Source of the DNA: Corynebacterium sp. KPL1814
Lineage (GTDB): Bacteria > Actinomycetota > Actinomycetes > Mycobacteriales > Mycobacteriaceae
Length of the DNA: 64,000 nt
Assembly: GCF_000478175.1 (NCBI RefSeq)
Contig: NZ_KI515778.1
Coordinates: 1 to 64,000, forward strand
Reading direction: 5' to 3'
The notes beneath the pieces are model-generated. The model had not been told where the DNA came from. It worked only from the letters and a program-made list of their open reading frames with translations, and ran no database searches. Below, piece after piece: positions 19,527 through 27,654 of this stretch; the stretch's first letter is position 1; every line of letters begins with the position of its first letter. The translations under genes were made by a program, and so were the position numbers.

Positions 19527-19550
19527 GACTGGTGGACTGTGTCACCAGTC
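19527..19550. promoter_or_regulatory. palindrome upstream of deoD, candidate operator
   Basis: GACTGGTG and CACCAGTC are perfect 8-base arms separated by 8 bases, about 20 bases before the deoD start codon. The neighbouring SorC-type regulator is the natural candidate to bind here. Confidence 0.6.
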
Positions 19551-19600
19551 AGTTTAGCCCCCGTGGCACCAATGTCAATGAAATAATTAACAAATGTGCA

Positions 19601-20566
19601 TTAATGGTGAGGAAGGTGACTCTCTGTAGAGTTCACCAGCTTGTGCGCCGTGGTTTGATCCGTGACTAGGTGGGTGGCAAGGCCCATATCCAAAGCGACC
19701 TGTAGAGCCTCGGCCTTATGGGCACCGCCGGCTACTAAGACGCGGGTGGGGCGCGTTGTTAAATCGCTCAGGCTAATGCCAACGGTGCGCTCATCCACCG
19801 CCTGACTGGCAACATCGCCTTGGGCGGTGAAAAAGCGCGAGCATACATCTCCCACCGCATTGGTGAGCAATTCTTCCTCTTCGCTTTCGGTGAGATGTCC
19901 CAAGTTAAGCGCGAGCGATTCTTTTTCCATGGCGCCGACGGTAAATACTGCCACGCTTACTGATGCCCCCAACTGCAAAATCTTGGCAATATGCCTATCG
20001 CGGGAGACCCATTCCTTGGCTTCAACGGAATCGAAGATGACCGGGAGGGGAAGCAGGTGTGCCTCGGCATTAAAAGCCTGGGTAAACGCCTGCATAGTCT
20101 GCAGATCCTTGGTGGAGCGATCCGAGTGGGAATGCCCGCCCTTGAGCTGGATGATGTCCACGCCATCCAGTGGCCGCTTGCGCAAATGGGAGGCCACCGC
20201 GGACATGGTTTCGCCCCAGGACAAGCCTACCGAAGTGTGATCGGTAATGAGCTCTTCCAATAGGGCGGCGCCAGCGCTGCCTAGATCTGCAAGCAGGGAG
20301 CCGCCGGGAGGGGTGGCGGTGACGCGGGCATCGGCAAGCGAAAAGCGCTCGCAGAGCGCAGAAACCAGCTCATCGGACTGCTCGCGGGGATCGGTAATGC
20401 TCACGGTGACAAAGCCGCGCTCGGCGGCGTGGGCGAGCAATTTGGAGACCGTCGGCCGGGAAATTCCCAGGTGTGCCGCCACCTCCGCCTGCGAAAACCC
20501 GGAGTTGTAGTAGAGCTTCGCGGCGTCGATAGAAAGACAGTCTTTATGATCTAACATGCCTTTCAT
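19601..20566 (-). CDS. SorC-family transcriptional regulator
   Basis: This is a 321-residue regulator. The N-terminal helix-turn-helix is at about 20-55 (YYNSGFSQAEVAAHLGISRPTVSKLLAHA). The C-terminal sugar-binding domain begins near residue 90 and includes GLSWGETMSAVA. The fold is that of B. subtilis DeoR, which senses deoxyribose-5-phosphate. Position directly upstream of deoD, on the same strand with a 92-base gap that contains a palindrome, supports control of the deo genes with deoxyribose-5-phosphate as a likely inducer. The start could be 20566 or 20557 (MLDHKDC). Confidence 0.88.
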   Translation of the reverse strand: MKGMLDHKDCLSIDAAKLYYNSGFSQAEVAAHLGISRPTVSKLLAHAAERGFVTVSITDPREQSDELVSALCERFSLADARVTATPPGGSLLADLGSAGAALLEELITDHTSVGLSWGETMSAVASHLRKRPLDGVDIIQLKGGHSHSDRSTKDLQTMQAFTQAFNAEAHLLPLPVIFDSVEAKEWVSRDRHIAKILQLGASVSVAVFTVGAMEKESLALNLGHLTESEEEELLTNAVGDVCSRFFTAQGDVASQAVDERTVGISLSDLTTRPTRVLVAGGAHKAEALQVALDMGLATHLVTDQTTAHKLVNSTESHLPHH

Positions 20567-20732
20567 TCAAGCACAGCGGGCGGAGAGGGTCAGCATCGTA
20601 TAAGCCCCAGAAATTTCCTCGCTTATGGGGCGCTGACGTGGCGATTTGTGCAAAGTGGAGGTGTCAGGTTACATTATTGAAGTCCGCAACGGAGAGCACA
20701 ACGAAATATTGACGTGCTTGATGCTGGGATAT

Positions 20733-20808
20733 GCCCCCTTAGCTCAGTCGGCAGAGCGTTTCCATGGTAAGGAAAAGGTCGACAGTTCGATTCTGTCAGG
20801 GGGCTCCA
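20733..20808 (+). tRNA. tRNA-Thr (GGT)
   Basis: The acceptor stem GCCCCCT pairs with AGGGGGC. Anticodon GGT is at 20766-20768. The D-arm AGCTCAGTCGGCAGAGC and T-arm GACAGTTCGATTCTGTC are regular. CCA is encoded at 20806-20808. Confidence 0.95.
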
Positions 20809-20856
20809 TTCATGTCTGGAGGAAATATTTTCCTGCAGGATGAAGGTGTTCACCAT

Positions 20857-20928
20857 GGCGGTGTAGCTCAGTGGTAGAGCAAGCGACTCATAATCGCTGT
20901 GTCGCGAGTTCAATTCTCGCCATCGCTA
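20857..20928 (+). tRNA. tRNA-Met (CAT), elongator type
   Basis: The acceptor stem GGCGGTG pairs with CATCGCT through two G-U pairs. Anticodon CAT is at 20889-20891. The first acceptor pair is intact and the anticodon stem lacks the three G-C pairs typical of an initiator, so an elongator is preferred. Confidence 0.92.
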
Positions 20929-20937
20929 CCGGGAAAG

Positions 20938-20962
20938 AAAAGCGCCACTACGGCGCTTTTTT
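20938..20962 (+). terminator. intrinsic terminator after tRNA-Met
   Basis: AGCGCC (20941) pairs with GGCGCT around the loop ACTAC, preceded by A's and followed by six T's. Confidence 0.85.
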
Positions 20963-21065
20963 ACTACCGTGCCTATGGCCTTAGCGGCGTACTGGTTTCC
21001 GTGCGGAATTAGGGATCTGGTAAGGTCATCGGCGCGTGGCGCTCAAGCGTCACGGATAACAAAAT

Positions 21066-21138
21066 AGGGGCGTGGCGCAATTGGTAGCGCAACGGTCTCC
21101 AAAACCGTAGGTTGCAGGTTCGAGTCCTGTCGCCCCTG
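21066..21138 (+). tRNA. tRNA-Trp (CCA)
   Basis: The acceptor stem AGGGGCG pairs with CGCCCCT. Anticodon CCA is at 21099-21101. D-arm and T-arm (GGTTCGAGTCC) are regular. The CCA end is not encoded. tRNA-Trp directly before secE is a common bacterial order. Confidence 0.95.
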
Positions 21139-21143
21139 CAAGG

Positions 21144-21181
21144 ATCCCCGTCATCTGCTTTCCAGATGGCGGGGATATTTT
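21144..21181 (+). terminator. intrinsic terminator after tRNA-Trp
   Basis: ATCCCCGTCATCTG and CAGATGGCGGGGAT form a long stem with one mismatch and a 5-base loop, followed by ATTTTT. Confidence 0.88.
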
Positions 21182-21241
21182 TGTCACAGCGGCGCGCATC
21201 CGCCCCGGCGTGCTTTCCTGCCCGTGCACCTTTTGCTAGGG

Positions 21242-21270
21242 TTGACAAAGTTATGTCTGGGCGGAATATC
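21242..21270 (+). promoter_or_regulatory. probable sigma-70-type promoter of secE
   Basis: A perfect -35 TTGACA (21242-21247) is followed 17 bases later by AATATC at the -10 position. Transcription would start about 35 bases before the secE start codon. Confidence 0.6.
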
Positions 21271-21310
21271 GCGCTCGGAAAAAGAATTCATTTCCCAAGG
21301 AGGGTTAGCT

Positions 21311-21643
21311 GTGAGCGATGAGCAGCAGCCGAAGGACTCGGCGGCGCCGCGTCCCACCGGTAAGCGCCAGCTTTCTGGTGCGGCTTCCACGACCTCCACG
21401 GACTCGGCGAAGAAAAACGTCGTCCGCGTTGAGGATAAAAACCGCACCGACAGCCCGGGTGGCGGCGTCGCCGCATTCCCCGGCGAGGTTGTCTCTGAAA
21501 TGAAGAAGGTGGTCTGGCCCACCCGTGGGGAGATGCTGCAGTACACCCTCATCACGTTCGCCTTCTTGATCGTCATCACCGCCTTGGTCTGGGGCGTCGA
21601 TACCCTGGCTGGCCTCGGAGTTGAGAAGATTCTGACCAATTAG
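21311..21643 (+). CDS. secE: preprotein translocase subunit SecE
   Basis: This 110-residue membrane protein is a clamp of the SecYEG channel. The C-terminal half has the family motif EMKKVVWPTRGEML and one transmembrane helix (TLITFAFLIVITALVWG). The N-terminal 55 residues are a hydrophilic Ser/Thr/Lys-rich extension common in actinobacteria. The GTG at 21311 is chosen because it follows a strong RBS (AAGGAGGG); an upstream in-frame ATG at 21224 lies within the promoter region. nusG follows after 129 bases. Confidence 0.95.
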   Translation: MSDEQQPKDSAAPRPTGKRQLSGAASTTSTDSAKKNVVRVEDKNRTDSPGGGVAAFPGEVVSEMKKVVWPTRGEMLQYTLITFAFLIVITALVWGVDTLAGLGVEKILTN

Positions 21644-21665
21644 TTAGAATAACTCCATAAACTTT

Positions 21666-21708
21666 TATCCCGCTGTTTCCGCACTCCGGAACGGCGGGAT
21701 ACTTTTTG
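21666..21708 (+). terminator. terminator-like hairpin between secE and nusG
   Basis: TATCCCGCTGTTTCCG folds on CGGAACGGCGGGATA with a short loop and is followed by CTTTTT. It may end secE mRNA or reduce read-through into nusG. Confidence 0.65.
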
Positions 21709-21772
21709 CCCACGCGCGCCGCGGGTAGGCTGGTTCTACAACACGCGCCGATGACATTTTGGAGTACCACTC

Positions 21773-22693
21773 ATGAGCGACGAGAATAACGTCGAAAACC
21801 CAGGAACCTCCCTAGAGGAGGCCATGCAGTCCAACGTGCAGGAGCAGGCGGCAGAGCACGCCAGCGCAGTCGAGGACGCCCAAGAGGAGGCCGCAGCGCC
21901 TGCTGAGGCTGGCGCAGGTGACGCAGAAGACGCTGCGCTTGCCGATGCCCCCGCAGCAGAGTCCGAGCCCTCGGCAGAGGCCGAGCCCGCCGCAGAAGAG
22001 GACGCTGCAGGGGCTTCCGCCGAAACCGAGGAAGAGGCCGAGGACGCCGCTTACCGCAAGCGCTTGCGTGAATTCACCCGCGAGCTGAAGAAGCAGCCAG
22101 GCCAGTGGTACATCATCCAGTGCTACTCCGGCTACGAGAACAAGGTGCGCACGAACCTCGACATGCGTGCGCAAACCCTTGAGGTGGAAGATTCCATCTT
22201 CGAGGTCGTCGTCCCCATCGAGCAGATCATGGAAAACAAGGACGGCAAGAAAAAGATTGTCAAGCGCAAGCTGCTGCCGGGCTACGTCCTAGTGCGCGCT
22301 GAGCTTAACGATGCCGCCTGGTCGGTCATCCGCGAAACCCCAGGCGTTACCTCCTTCGTGGGCAATGAGGGCAACGCGACGCCGGTTAAGACCCGCGACG
22401 TGGCCAAGTTCCTCATGCCGAATGAAGCTCCCGCCACCAAGGGCGAGGCCGCCCCGAACGAGCAAGAGGGCGAGCAGGTCGTTGACTTGCCGGAGAAGGA
22501 GGTGGCCAAGAAGTACGCCCACGACTTCGAGGTGGGCGAGGCCGTCACTATCCTGTCCGGCCCGTTGGCTGCCGTGTCCGCCACCATTTCTGAAATCGAC
22601 CCGGAGACAGGCAAGATGCAGGGCTTGGTCTCCATCTTTGGCCGCGAAACCCCAGTGGAATTGTCGCCGACAGAAATCGAGCGCATTTCTTAA
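21773..22693 (+). CDS. nusG: transcription termination/antitermination factor NusG
   Basis: This 306-residue protein carries a strongly acidic Ala/Glu-rich extension at residues 1 to about 100. The NGN domain follows ([31 protein letters not shown]) and then the KOW domain at the C-terminus ([21 protein letters not shown]). NusG binds RNA polymerase and couples it to Rho or the ribosome. The acidic extension is a feature of actinobacterial NusG and makes the protein about 120 residues longer than E. coli NusG. Start context is ACTCATGAGC with no strong RBS. Confidence 0.96.
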   Translation: MSDENNVENPGTSLEEAMQSNVQEQAAEHASAVEDAQEEAAAPAEAGAGDAEDAALADAPAAESEPSAEAEPAAEEDAAGASAETEEEAEDAAYRKRLREFTRELKKQPGQWYIIQCYSGYENKVRTNLDMRAQTLEVEDSIFEVVVPIEQIMENKDGKKKIVKRKLLPGYVLVRAELNDAAWSVIRETPGVTSFVGNEGNATPVKTRDVAKFLMPNEAPATKGEAAPNEQEGEQVVDLPEKEVAKKYAHDFEVGEAVTILSGPLAAVSATISEIDPETGKMQGLVSIFGRETPVELSPTEIERIS

Positions 22694-22709
22694 AAATGAT
22701 TTTGTGCAG

Positions 22710-22749
22710 GGCGCACGGTGTTCTAGACTGGAACGCCGTGCGCCTTTTC
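22710..22749 (+). terminator. hairpin downstream of nusG
   Basis: GGCGCACGGTGTTC pairs with GGAACGCCGTGCGCC (G-U pairs allowed) around TAGACT and is followed by TTTT. It most likely terminates nusG transcription and leaves about 110 bases of leader for rplK. Confidence 0.8.
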
Positions 22750-22862
22750 TGTGCGCACGCGTAAATCGTTTCATCCTCCGGTGGCCCACTGAGGTGAGCA
22801 TCCGGACGGGCCGCGTTATTCATCGTGACGCAGGTTCGGTACCACAGGAAAGAGGTAATTCG

Positions 22863-23306
22863 ATGGCTCCAAAGAAGAAGGTTTCCGGCTTCATCAAGCT
22901 GCAGATCGAGGCTGGCGCCGCTAACCCGGCACCGCCAGTTGGCCCGGCACTGGGTGCCCACGGCGTCAACATCATGGAATTCTGCAAGGCTTATAACGCC
23001 GCTACCGAAAACCAGCGTGGCAACGTGGTCCCTGTTGAGATCACCGTCTACGAAGACCGCTCCTTCGACTTCAAGCTGAAGACCCCGCCGGCAGCCAAGC
23101 TGCTGCTGAAGGCCGCAGGCGTCCAGAAGGGCTCCGGTGTCCCGCACACCGATAAGGTCGGCACTGTCACCTGGGATCAGTGCAAGGAAATTGCACAGAC
23201 CAAGTTCGAGGACCTCAACGCCCGCGACATCGAGGCCGGCGCACACATCATCGCTGGTACCGCCCGCTCCATGGGCCTTAACATTGATGGCGCACCGGAG
23301 AAGTAA
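22863..23306 (+). CDS. rplK: 50S ribosomal protein L11
   Basis: The 147-residue product has the L11 N-terminal Pro-rich helix region [20 protein letters not shown] and the C-terminal RNA-binding domain ending [15 protein letters not shown]11 forms the GTPase-associated centre with 23S rRNA and L10/L12. The start at 22863 has RBS GAAAGAGG. A longer open frame runs upstream through nusG in another frame and is not real. rplA follows after 68 bases. Confidence 0.98.
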   Translation: MAPKKKVSGFIKLQIEAGAANPAPPVGPALGAHGVNIMEFCKAYNAATENQRGNVVPVEITVYEDRSFDFKLKTPPAAKLLLKAAGVQKGSGVPHTDKVGTVTWDQCKEIAQTKFEDLNARDIEAGAHIIAGTARSMGLNIDGAPEK

Positions 23307-23374
23307 AAACTTTATGTGGTAGGGCCAGCTTCGGCCCGCCAAATACCACGCCAATCCAGAAAAGGAATTGTTAA

Positions 23375-24079
23375 ATGAGCACCAAGTCTAAGGCTTATAA
23401 GGCCGCTGCGGAACTGGTAGATAAGTCCCGCCTGTACCGTCCGATCGAGGCTGCAAAGCTGGCCAAGGAGACCTCCTCCAAGAACTTTGACGCCACCGTT
23501 GACGTCGTCTTCCGCTTGGGCGTTGACCCACGCAAGGCTGATCAGCTGGTGCGCGGCACCGTGTCCCTGCCTAACGGCACCGGTAAGGACGTTCGCGTCG
23601 CCGTCTTCGCTGAGGGCGAGAAGGCAACCGCAGCCCAGGAAGCTGGCGCTGACATCGTCGGTACCTCCGAGCTGATCGAGCAGATCAACGAGGGCAACCT
23701 GGACTTCGACGTTGCCATCGCTACCCCGGACCAAATGGCCAAGGTTGGCCGCGTCGCCCGCGTCTTGGGCCCACGTGGTCTGATGCCTAACCCGAAGACC
23801 GGTACCGTGACCAATGACGTTGCTAAGGCAATTAGCGAGGTTAAGGGCGGTAAGATCTCCTTCCGCGTGGACAAGGCTGCAAACCTGCACGCCATCCTTG
23901 GTAAGGCTTCCTTCGATGCTGAGAAGCTCGCTGAGAACTACGGCGCCCTCATGGATGAGATCCAGCGCCTGAAGCCTGCTTCCGCTAAGGGCATCTACAT
24001 CAAGCGCGCCACCATCTCCACCACCTCCGGCCCAGGCATTCCTGTGGACGGCTCCGTACAGAAGGGCTACACCGACTAA
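23375..24079 (+). CDS. rplA: 50S ribosomal protein L1
   Basis: The 234-residue L1 is a two-domain protein of the large-subunit stalk that also represses its own mRNA in many bacteria. The family motif [22 protein letters not shown] is present, as is the C-terminal SSKNFDATV-type N-domain pairing. RBS AAAAGGAA precedes the ATG. A terminator follows, and the convergent photolyase gene lies beyond it. Confidence 0.98.
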   Translation: MSTKSKAYKAAAELVDKSRLYRPIEAAKLAKETSSKNFDATVDVVFRLGVDPRKADQLVRGTVSLPNGTGKDVRVAVFAEGEKATAAQEAGADIVGTSELIEQINEGNLDFDVAIATPDQMAKVGRVARVLGPRGLMPNPKTGTVTNDVAKAISEVKGGKISFRVDKAANLHAILGKASFDAEKLAENYGALMDEIQRLKPASAKGIYIKRATISTTSGPGIPVDGSVQKGYTD

Positions 24080-24108
24080 GACGGTGATAGCGCATAGCGC
24101 GTGAATGA

Positions 24109-24138
24109 AGACCCCGAGGATTTTCCTTGGGGTCTTTT
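24109..24138 (+). terminator. intrinsic terminator after rplA
   Basis: AGACCCCGAGG pairs with CCTTGGGGTCT around ATTTT, followed by TTT. It probably serves the convergent photolyase gene too. Confidence 0.88.
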
Positions 24139-24189
24139 GCATCGTTCAACAGGCCTTGCGGTGTGAACGAAAAGTCTAGGTATTGAGCG

Positions 24190-25530
24190 TTAGTCTGCGC
24201 CTTTGACCTCGGCGTAGGCATCTAGGGCCGCCTGGCGCGACTGCCTGAGATCCACGATGGGTGGGGCGGATAGCGTGGGAGCCCAGCGGCGGATATAGGC
24301 GCCTTCGGGGTCGAAGCGCTGTGCCTGGGTTTCAGGGTTGAAGATGCGGAAAAAGGGCGCGGCATCATCGCCGCAGCCGGCTACCCATTGCCAGTTAAAT
24401 GGGTTGGACGCGGCATCGGCATCCACCAGGGTGTCCCAAAACCATTCCTCGCCTAGGCGCCAATGGATTCCCAGGTTCTTGGTGAGAAACGATCCCACCA
24501 CCATGCGCACGCGATTGTGCATGTATCCGGTTTTCCAGAGTTCGCGCATACCGGCATCGACAAGCGGTATACCCGTCGTCCCGTCCTGCCAATCCCTCAG
24601 CCGCGGGTCATCCCAGGACCAGTCGAAGCGGTCGAACTGTTGCCGCACGTTGCGGGTGGCCAGATCGGGCAGGTGGTAGAGCCGGTGCCAGGCAAAGTCG
24701 CGCCACAGCAACTCGGAGTGGAACTTCTCCGCGTCGGGTTCCTCGGCGGCGGCCAGCCAAACTTCGCGTGGGGATACCTCGCCAAAGCGCAGGTGCGGCG
24801 ATAGCAGAGAGGTGGCGTTGTGCGCGGGTATATCGCGTTCTCTGGCATAGTGAGTTAAGTCGAGCTGGGCTAGGCGTTCGCGCGCACCGGCCTCTCCGGG
24901 AGTCCAATACTGGGCGAGCGACGCAGCCCACTGCGGTTCATCGGCGCTGGGATCGGGCCAGCTGCTGCTTGCCGATGCCCCCATCTCCCGCCGCGACAGC
25001 AATTCCGGCACGGGCAGCGGTTCGTCATCAGCGAGTTGGGACCGCGCGGCGGCCCCAAAGGGAGTAAAGACCTTATAAGGCTTGCCCTGGCCATTAGTGA
25101 CCTCCCATGGCTCCACGAGGGTGAAACCGGGGTAGGAGGTGGCGTTAATTCCGGAATCTGCGAGCGCTGCTTTTACTGTGGCGTCGACTTCGCGCAGCGG
25201 GCCGTGGTAGCGGCGGGTCCAGGTGACGGTATCGGCGCCAATCTCCCGGGCGGTGCGGGGAATGACGGCGCGGGCATCCCCGGTAGCGCGGAGGAGCTTC
25301 ACCCCGCAGGTTGCGAGGTCCTGCGCAAGGGCATAAAGCGAGCGCTCCCGCCACCAATTGCTGGCACCACCGAGTGGTCGGGTCCCGGGGTAGGCGGGCT
25401 CATCGAGAACTATGGCCACTAACTCTGGCTTTGAACCGTCTTTATCATCGGTGGCGGCTTGCGCTGCGCGGGTGAGAGCCTGGTTATCGGATAAGCGCAG
25501 GTCATCGCGAAACCACATGAGGGAAGTCAT
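24190..25530 (-). CDS. phrB: deoxyribodipyrimidine photolyase, class I CPD type
   Basis: This 446-residue flavoprotein uses blue light to split cyclobutane pyrimidine dimers. The N-terminal antenna domain begins MTSLMWFRDDLRLSDN. The C-terminal FAD-binding domain contains the Trp-rich electron-transfer region (DGTTGIPLVDAGMRELW, GYMHNRVRMVVGSFLTK, HWRLGEEWFWDTLVDAD, NPFNWQWVAGCG). The start at 25530 is preferred, as the conserved N-terminus begins there; the open frame runs 31 codons further upstream without conservation. It points away from rplJ and converges on rplA. Confidence 0.95.
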   Translation of the reverse strand: MTSLMWFRDDLRLSDNQALTRAAQAATDDKDGSKPELVAIVLDEPAYPGTRPLGGASNWWRERSLYALAQDLATCGVKLLRATGDARAVIPRTAREIGADTVTWTRRYHGPLREVDATVKAALADSGINATSYPGFTLVEPWEVTNGQGKPYKVFTPFGAAARSQLADDEPLPVPELLSRREMGASASSSWPDPSADEPQWAASLAQYWTPGEAGARERLAQLDLTHYARERDIPAHNATSLLSPHLRFGEVSPREVWLAAAEEPDAEKFHSELLWRDFAWHRLYHLPDLATRNVRQQFDRFDWSWDDPRLRDWQDGTTGIPLVDAGMRELWKTGYMHNRVRMVVGSFLTKNLGIHWRLGEEWFWDTLVDADAASNPFNWQWVAGCGDDAAPFFRIFNPETQAQRFDPEGAYIRRWAPTLSAPPIVDLRQSRQAALDAYAEVKGAD

Positions 25531-25589
25531 AGTAGATAGCCTACGCGGCTGGGCAATTTGGGAATACGAGGAAAGTACGGTAGTATCGC

Positions 25590-25816
25590 TTGTGAAGTTT
25601 GAACGGCCTTGTGGCCGAGTCAAAGTTCACCGAAGACCGTTGGTCATCCAATAAGGATTGAAAGTTCTCCACCATGGAGGCGGCCCACGCAGGAGACACT
25701 TTGCGCATTCCGCGGCATTTCTCATGTCGCACGCCCTGTGCTCTTGCACGGGGCTTTTCTTTTTGGAAGGCCCCGGCGGAAAATAAAAGAGATGTTTTGG
25801 AAGGAGGCGAGAGACA
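25590..25816 (+). promoter_or_regulatory. L10-type ribosomal protein leader
   Basis: The 220-odd bases before rplJ form a structured leader as expected of the L10 leader family, in which the L10-L12 complex represses its own translation or elongation. The terminal part (25733-25764) is GCCCTGTGC pairing with GCACGGGGC followed by a T-rich run, which looks like an attenuator. The RBS AAGGAGG lies at 25800-25806. Assignment rests on position and visible hairpins, not on a covariance search. Confidence 0.7.
25733..25764 (+). terminator. attenuator hairpin in the rplJ leader
   Basis: GCCCTGTGC and GCACGGGGC enclose TCTT, followed by TTTTCTTTTT. It lies about 50 bases before the rplJ start, so it would act as an attenuator rather than as an end-of-gene terminator. 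Confidence 0.75.
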
Positions 25817-26338
25817 ATGGCAAACCCAAAGAACACTGCAGACTTGGCAGAGCTGAAGGAGAAGCTGGCCGATTCTAGCTCCGTCGTTTTGACTGAGTAC
25901 CGCGGCCTGACCGTATCCCAGCTGCAGGAGCTGCGTAACAACCTGGGCTTTGACGTTGACTACTCCGTCGCCAAGAACACCCTCTTCAAGATCGCTGCCA
26001 ACGAAGCTGGCATCGAAGGTCTTGATGATTTGCTGACTGGCCCGACCGCAATTGCGTTCATCAAGGGCGAGGCAGTAGATGCTGCGAAGGTCATCACCAA
26101 GTTTGCTGATGACAACAAGGCACTCGTCATCAAGGGTGGCTACATGGACGGCGACGCATTGTCTGCGGAGCAGGTTCAGGCCATCGCCAAGCTGGACAAC
26201 CGCGAGACCACCCTCGCAAAGCTGGCTGGCGCTATGAAGGGTTCTATGGCGAAGGCAGCCGCTGTCTTCAACGCTCCTGCAACCAAGGCGGTTCGCACCG
26301 TTGTTGCTCTGCAGGACAAGAAGGAAGCAGAAGCTTAA
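25817..26338 (+). CDS. rplJ: 50S ribosomal protein L10
   Basis: The 173-residue L10 anchors the L7/L12 dimers to the large subunit stalk. The N-terminal globular part has SSVVLTEYRGLTVSQLQELR and AKNTLFKIA; the C-terminal helix that binds L12 is Ala/Lys-rich. RBS AAGGAGGCG is strong. rplL follows after 88 bases and the two are expected to be one transcript. Confidence 0.98.
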   Translation: MANPKNTADLAELKEKLADSSSVVLTEYRGLTVSQLQELRNNLGFDVDYSVAKNTLFKIAANEAGIEGLDDLLTGPTAIAFIKGEAVDAAKVITKFADDNKALVIKGGYMDGDALSAEQVQAIAKLDNRETTLAKLAGAMKGSMAKAAAVFNAPATKAVRTVVALQDKKEAEA

Positions 26339-26426
26339 GTCGTCCCAACAGACGCACACATAAAACACCGTGCTTGCTACCTCATCACCGGGGAACAAGC
26401 ACACAACACAGAAAGGACTTGCCATC

Positions 26427-26816
26427 ATGGCTAAGCTCACCAAGGACGAGCTCATTGAAGCTTTCAAGGAAATGACCCTCATCGAACTGTCTGAGTTCGT
26501 TAAGGAATTCGAGGACGTCTTCGACGTTGAGGCTGCTGCACCGGTTGCTGCTGCTGCACCGGGCGCTCCGGCTGAGGGCGGCGCTGCCGCTGCTGAGGAG
26601 CAGACCGAGTTCGACGTCGTTCTGACCGACGCTGGCGCTAAGAAGATTGGCGTTATTAAGGCTGTCCGCGAGCTCGTCTCCGGCCTGGGCCTGAAGGAAG
26701 CTAAGGAAATGGTTGAGGGTGCACCTAAGGCCATCATCGAAGGCGCTTCCAAGGACGACGCTGAGGCGGCTAAGACCAAGCTGGAAGAGGCTGGCGCTTC
26801 CGTCGAGCTCAAGTAA
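26427..26816 (+). CDS. rplL: 50S ribosomal protein L7/L12
   Basis: The 129-residue stalk protein has an N-terminal dimerisation region ([21 protein letters not shown]), a flexible Ala/Gly/Pro hinge near residues 37-55 and the C-terminal factor-binding domain ([20 protein letters not shown]). The start at 26427 has RBS GAAAGGA; the frame from 26370 adds 19 unrelated residues. A terminator follows. Confidence 0.98.
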   Translation: MAKLTKDELIEAFKEMTLIELSEFVKEFEDVFDVEAAAPVAAAAPGAPAEGGAAAAEEQTEFDVVLTDAGAKKIGVIKAVRELVSGLGLKEAKEMVEGAPKAIIEGASKDDAEAAKTKLEEAGASVELK

Positions 26817-26840
26817 TTTTACTGAGCTTCACGCTTTCGA

Positions 26841-26890
26841 AGCCCCCACTCTTACCGCGCTATACGCGGTGGGAGATGGGGGTTTCTCCC
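26841..26890 (+). terminator. intrinsic terminator after rplL
   Basis: AGCCCCCACTC pairs with the segment ending GAGATGGGGG, with an inner stem ACCGCG/CGCGGT, and TTTC follows. This is the end of the rplJ-rplL unit. Confidence 0.85.
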
Positions 26891-26989
26891 GTTTTGCGGG
26901 TTCCTTGAGCTTAGTGGGTCGTTGCGACGACTCTAATAATGATTGTCTCAGCGGTAGACTCAAGTTTCAAAGTGTGACACTATAGGATT

Positions 26990-27268
26990 GTGGAATTTAG
27001 GAGAGATAGCTTAGAGCTGTTTCACATTAATGGTAAATCGCCCAAGTACGTACCTCCTGAATTGCGGAAAGGATTACGCCGGAAGTTGATCATGATTGAT
27101 CGATCTGCGACAGTTTCTGATTTAAGAGTTCCGCCAGCGAATCACCTGGAAAAGCTTAGAGGTCAGTTCGAAGGCTTTTATTCGATTCGAGTAAATGCAC
27201 AGTGGAGGATAATTTTCCGGTGGACAGAGAAGGGAGCTATCGATGTTGACTTCATCGATTACCACTAA
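26990..27268 (+). CDS. higB: HigB/RelE-family toxin
   Basis: This 92-residue basic protein of the HigB type is a ribosome-dependent mRNA endonuclease that would inhibit translation. Typical features are the spacing of LRKGLRRKLIMID, DLRVPPANHLEKL, GFYSIRVNAQWRIIFRW and the final DVDFIDYH. It precedes the antitoxin gene and overlaps it by 26 bases, the standard hig order. A GTG start is used because the frame is closed a few codons upstream; no RBS is obvious. GC is lower than that of the flanking rplL and rpoB genes, which suggests acquisition. Confidence 0.9.
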   Translation: MEFRRDSLELFHINGKSPKYVPPELRKGLRRKLIMIDRSATVSDLRVPPANHLEKLRGQFEGFYSIRVNAQWRIIFRWTEKGAIDVDFIDYH

Positions 27269-27578
27269 TGGGTCTGAAGGAGCACTGGACATAGTTCCTG
27301 TGCCGCACCCAGGTGAGGTATTAAACGAGGAGTTTTTAACGCCTTTAGGTATTACTCAATATCGCTTGGCTAAGGACGTTTTTAGCAGCAAATCCCAGAT
27401 TTGGAAGCTCGTCCGTGGGCGAATTGGATTGAGTGCGGATATGGCTTTGCGTCTTTCAGCGTATTTTGGCAATTCCGCCGAATTCTGGTTGGGGTTGCAA
27501 GAAGAATATGACCTTTGGTGCGCTCGCCGCACGACGGATACGAGCGGCATTATCGCGTGGGATAAGCACACGGCGTAG
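27243..27578 (+). CDS. higA: HigA-family XRE antitoxin
   Basis: The 111-residue product has an N-terminal arm (VPVPHPGEVLNEEFL) and a helix-turn-helix from about residue 35 to 80 (GITQYRLAKDVFSSKSQIWKLVRGR), followed by the family's ADMALRLSAYFGNSAEFWLGLQ. HigA binds HigB and represses the shared promoter. The 26-base overlap with higB points to coupled translation. Confidence 0.92.
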   Translation: MLTSSITTNGSEGALDIVPVPHPGEVLNEEFLTPLGITQYRLAKDVFSSKSQIWKLVRGRIGLSADMALRLSAYFGNSAEFWLGLQEEYDLWCARRTTDTSGIIAWDKHTA

Positions 27579-27654
27579 GAATCTTAGGTTTAGTCCGGTG
27601 AGGCCCGCCTGTAGAAACTAGGATTCGGGGGCTAGCGCTGTAGAATTAGCCCCC

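Noticed and set aside
22311-22862. upstream extension of the rplK frame into nusG
   Set aside because: It runs in another frame through nusG and a terminator; L11 clearly starts at 22863 with its RBS.
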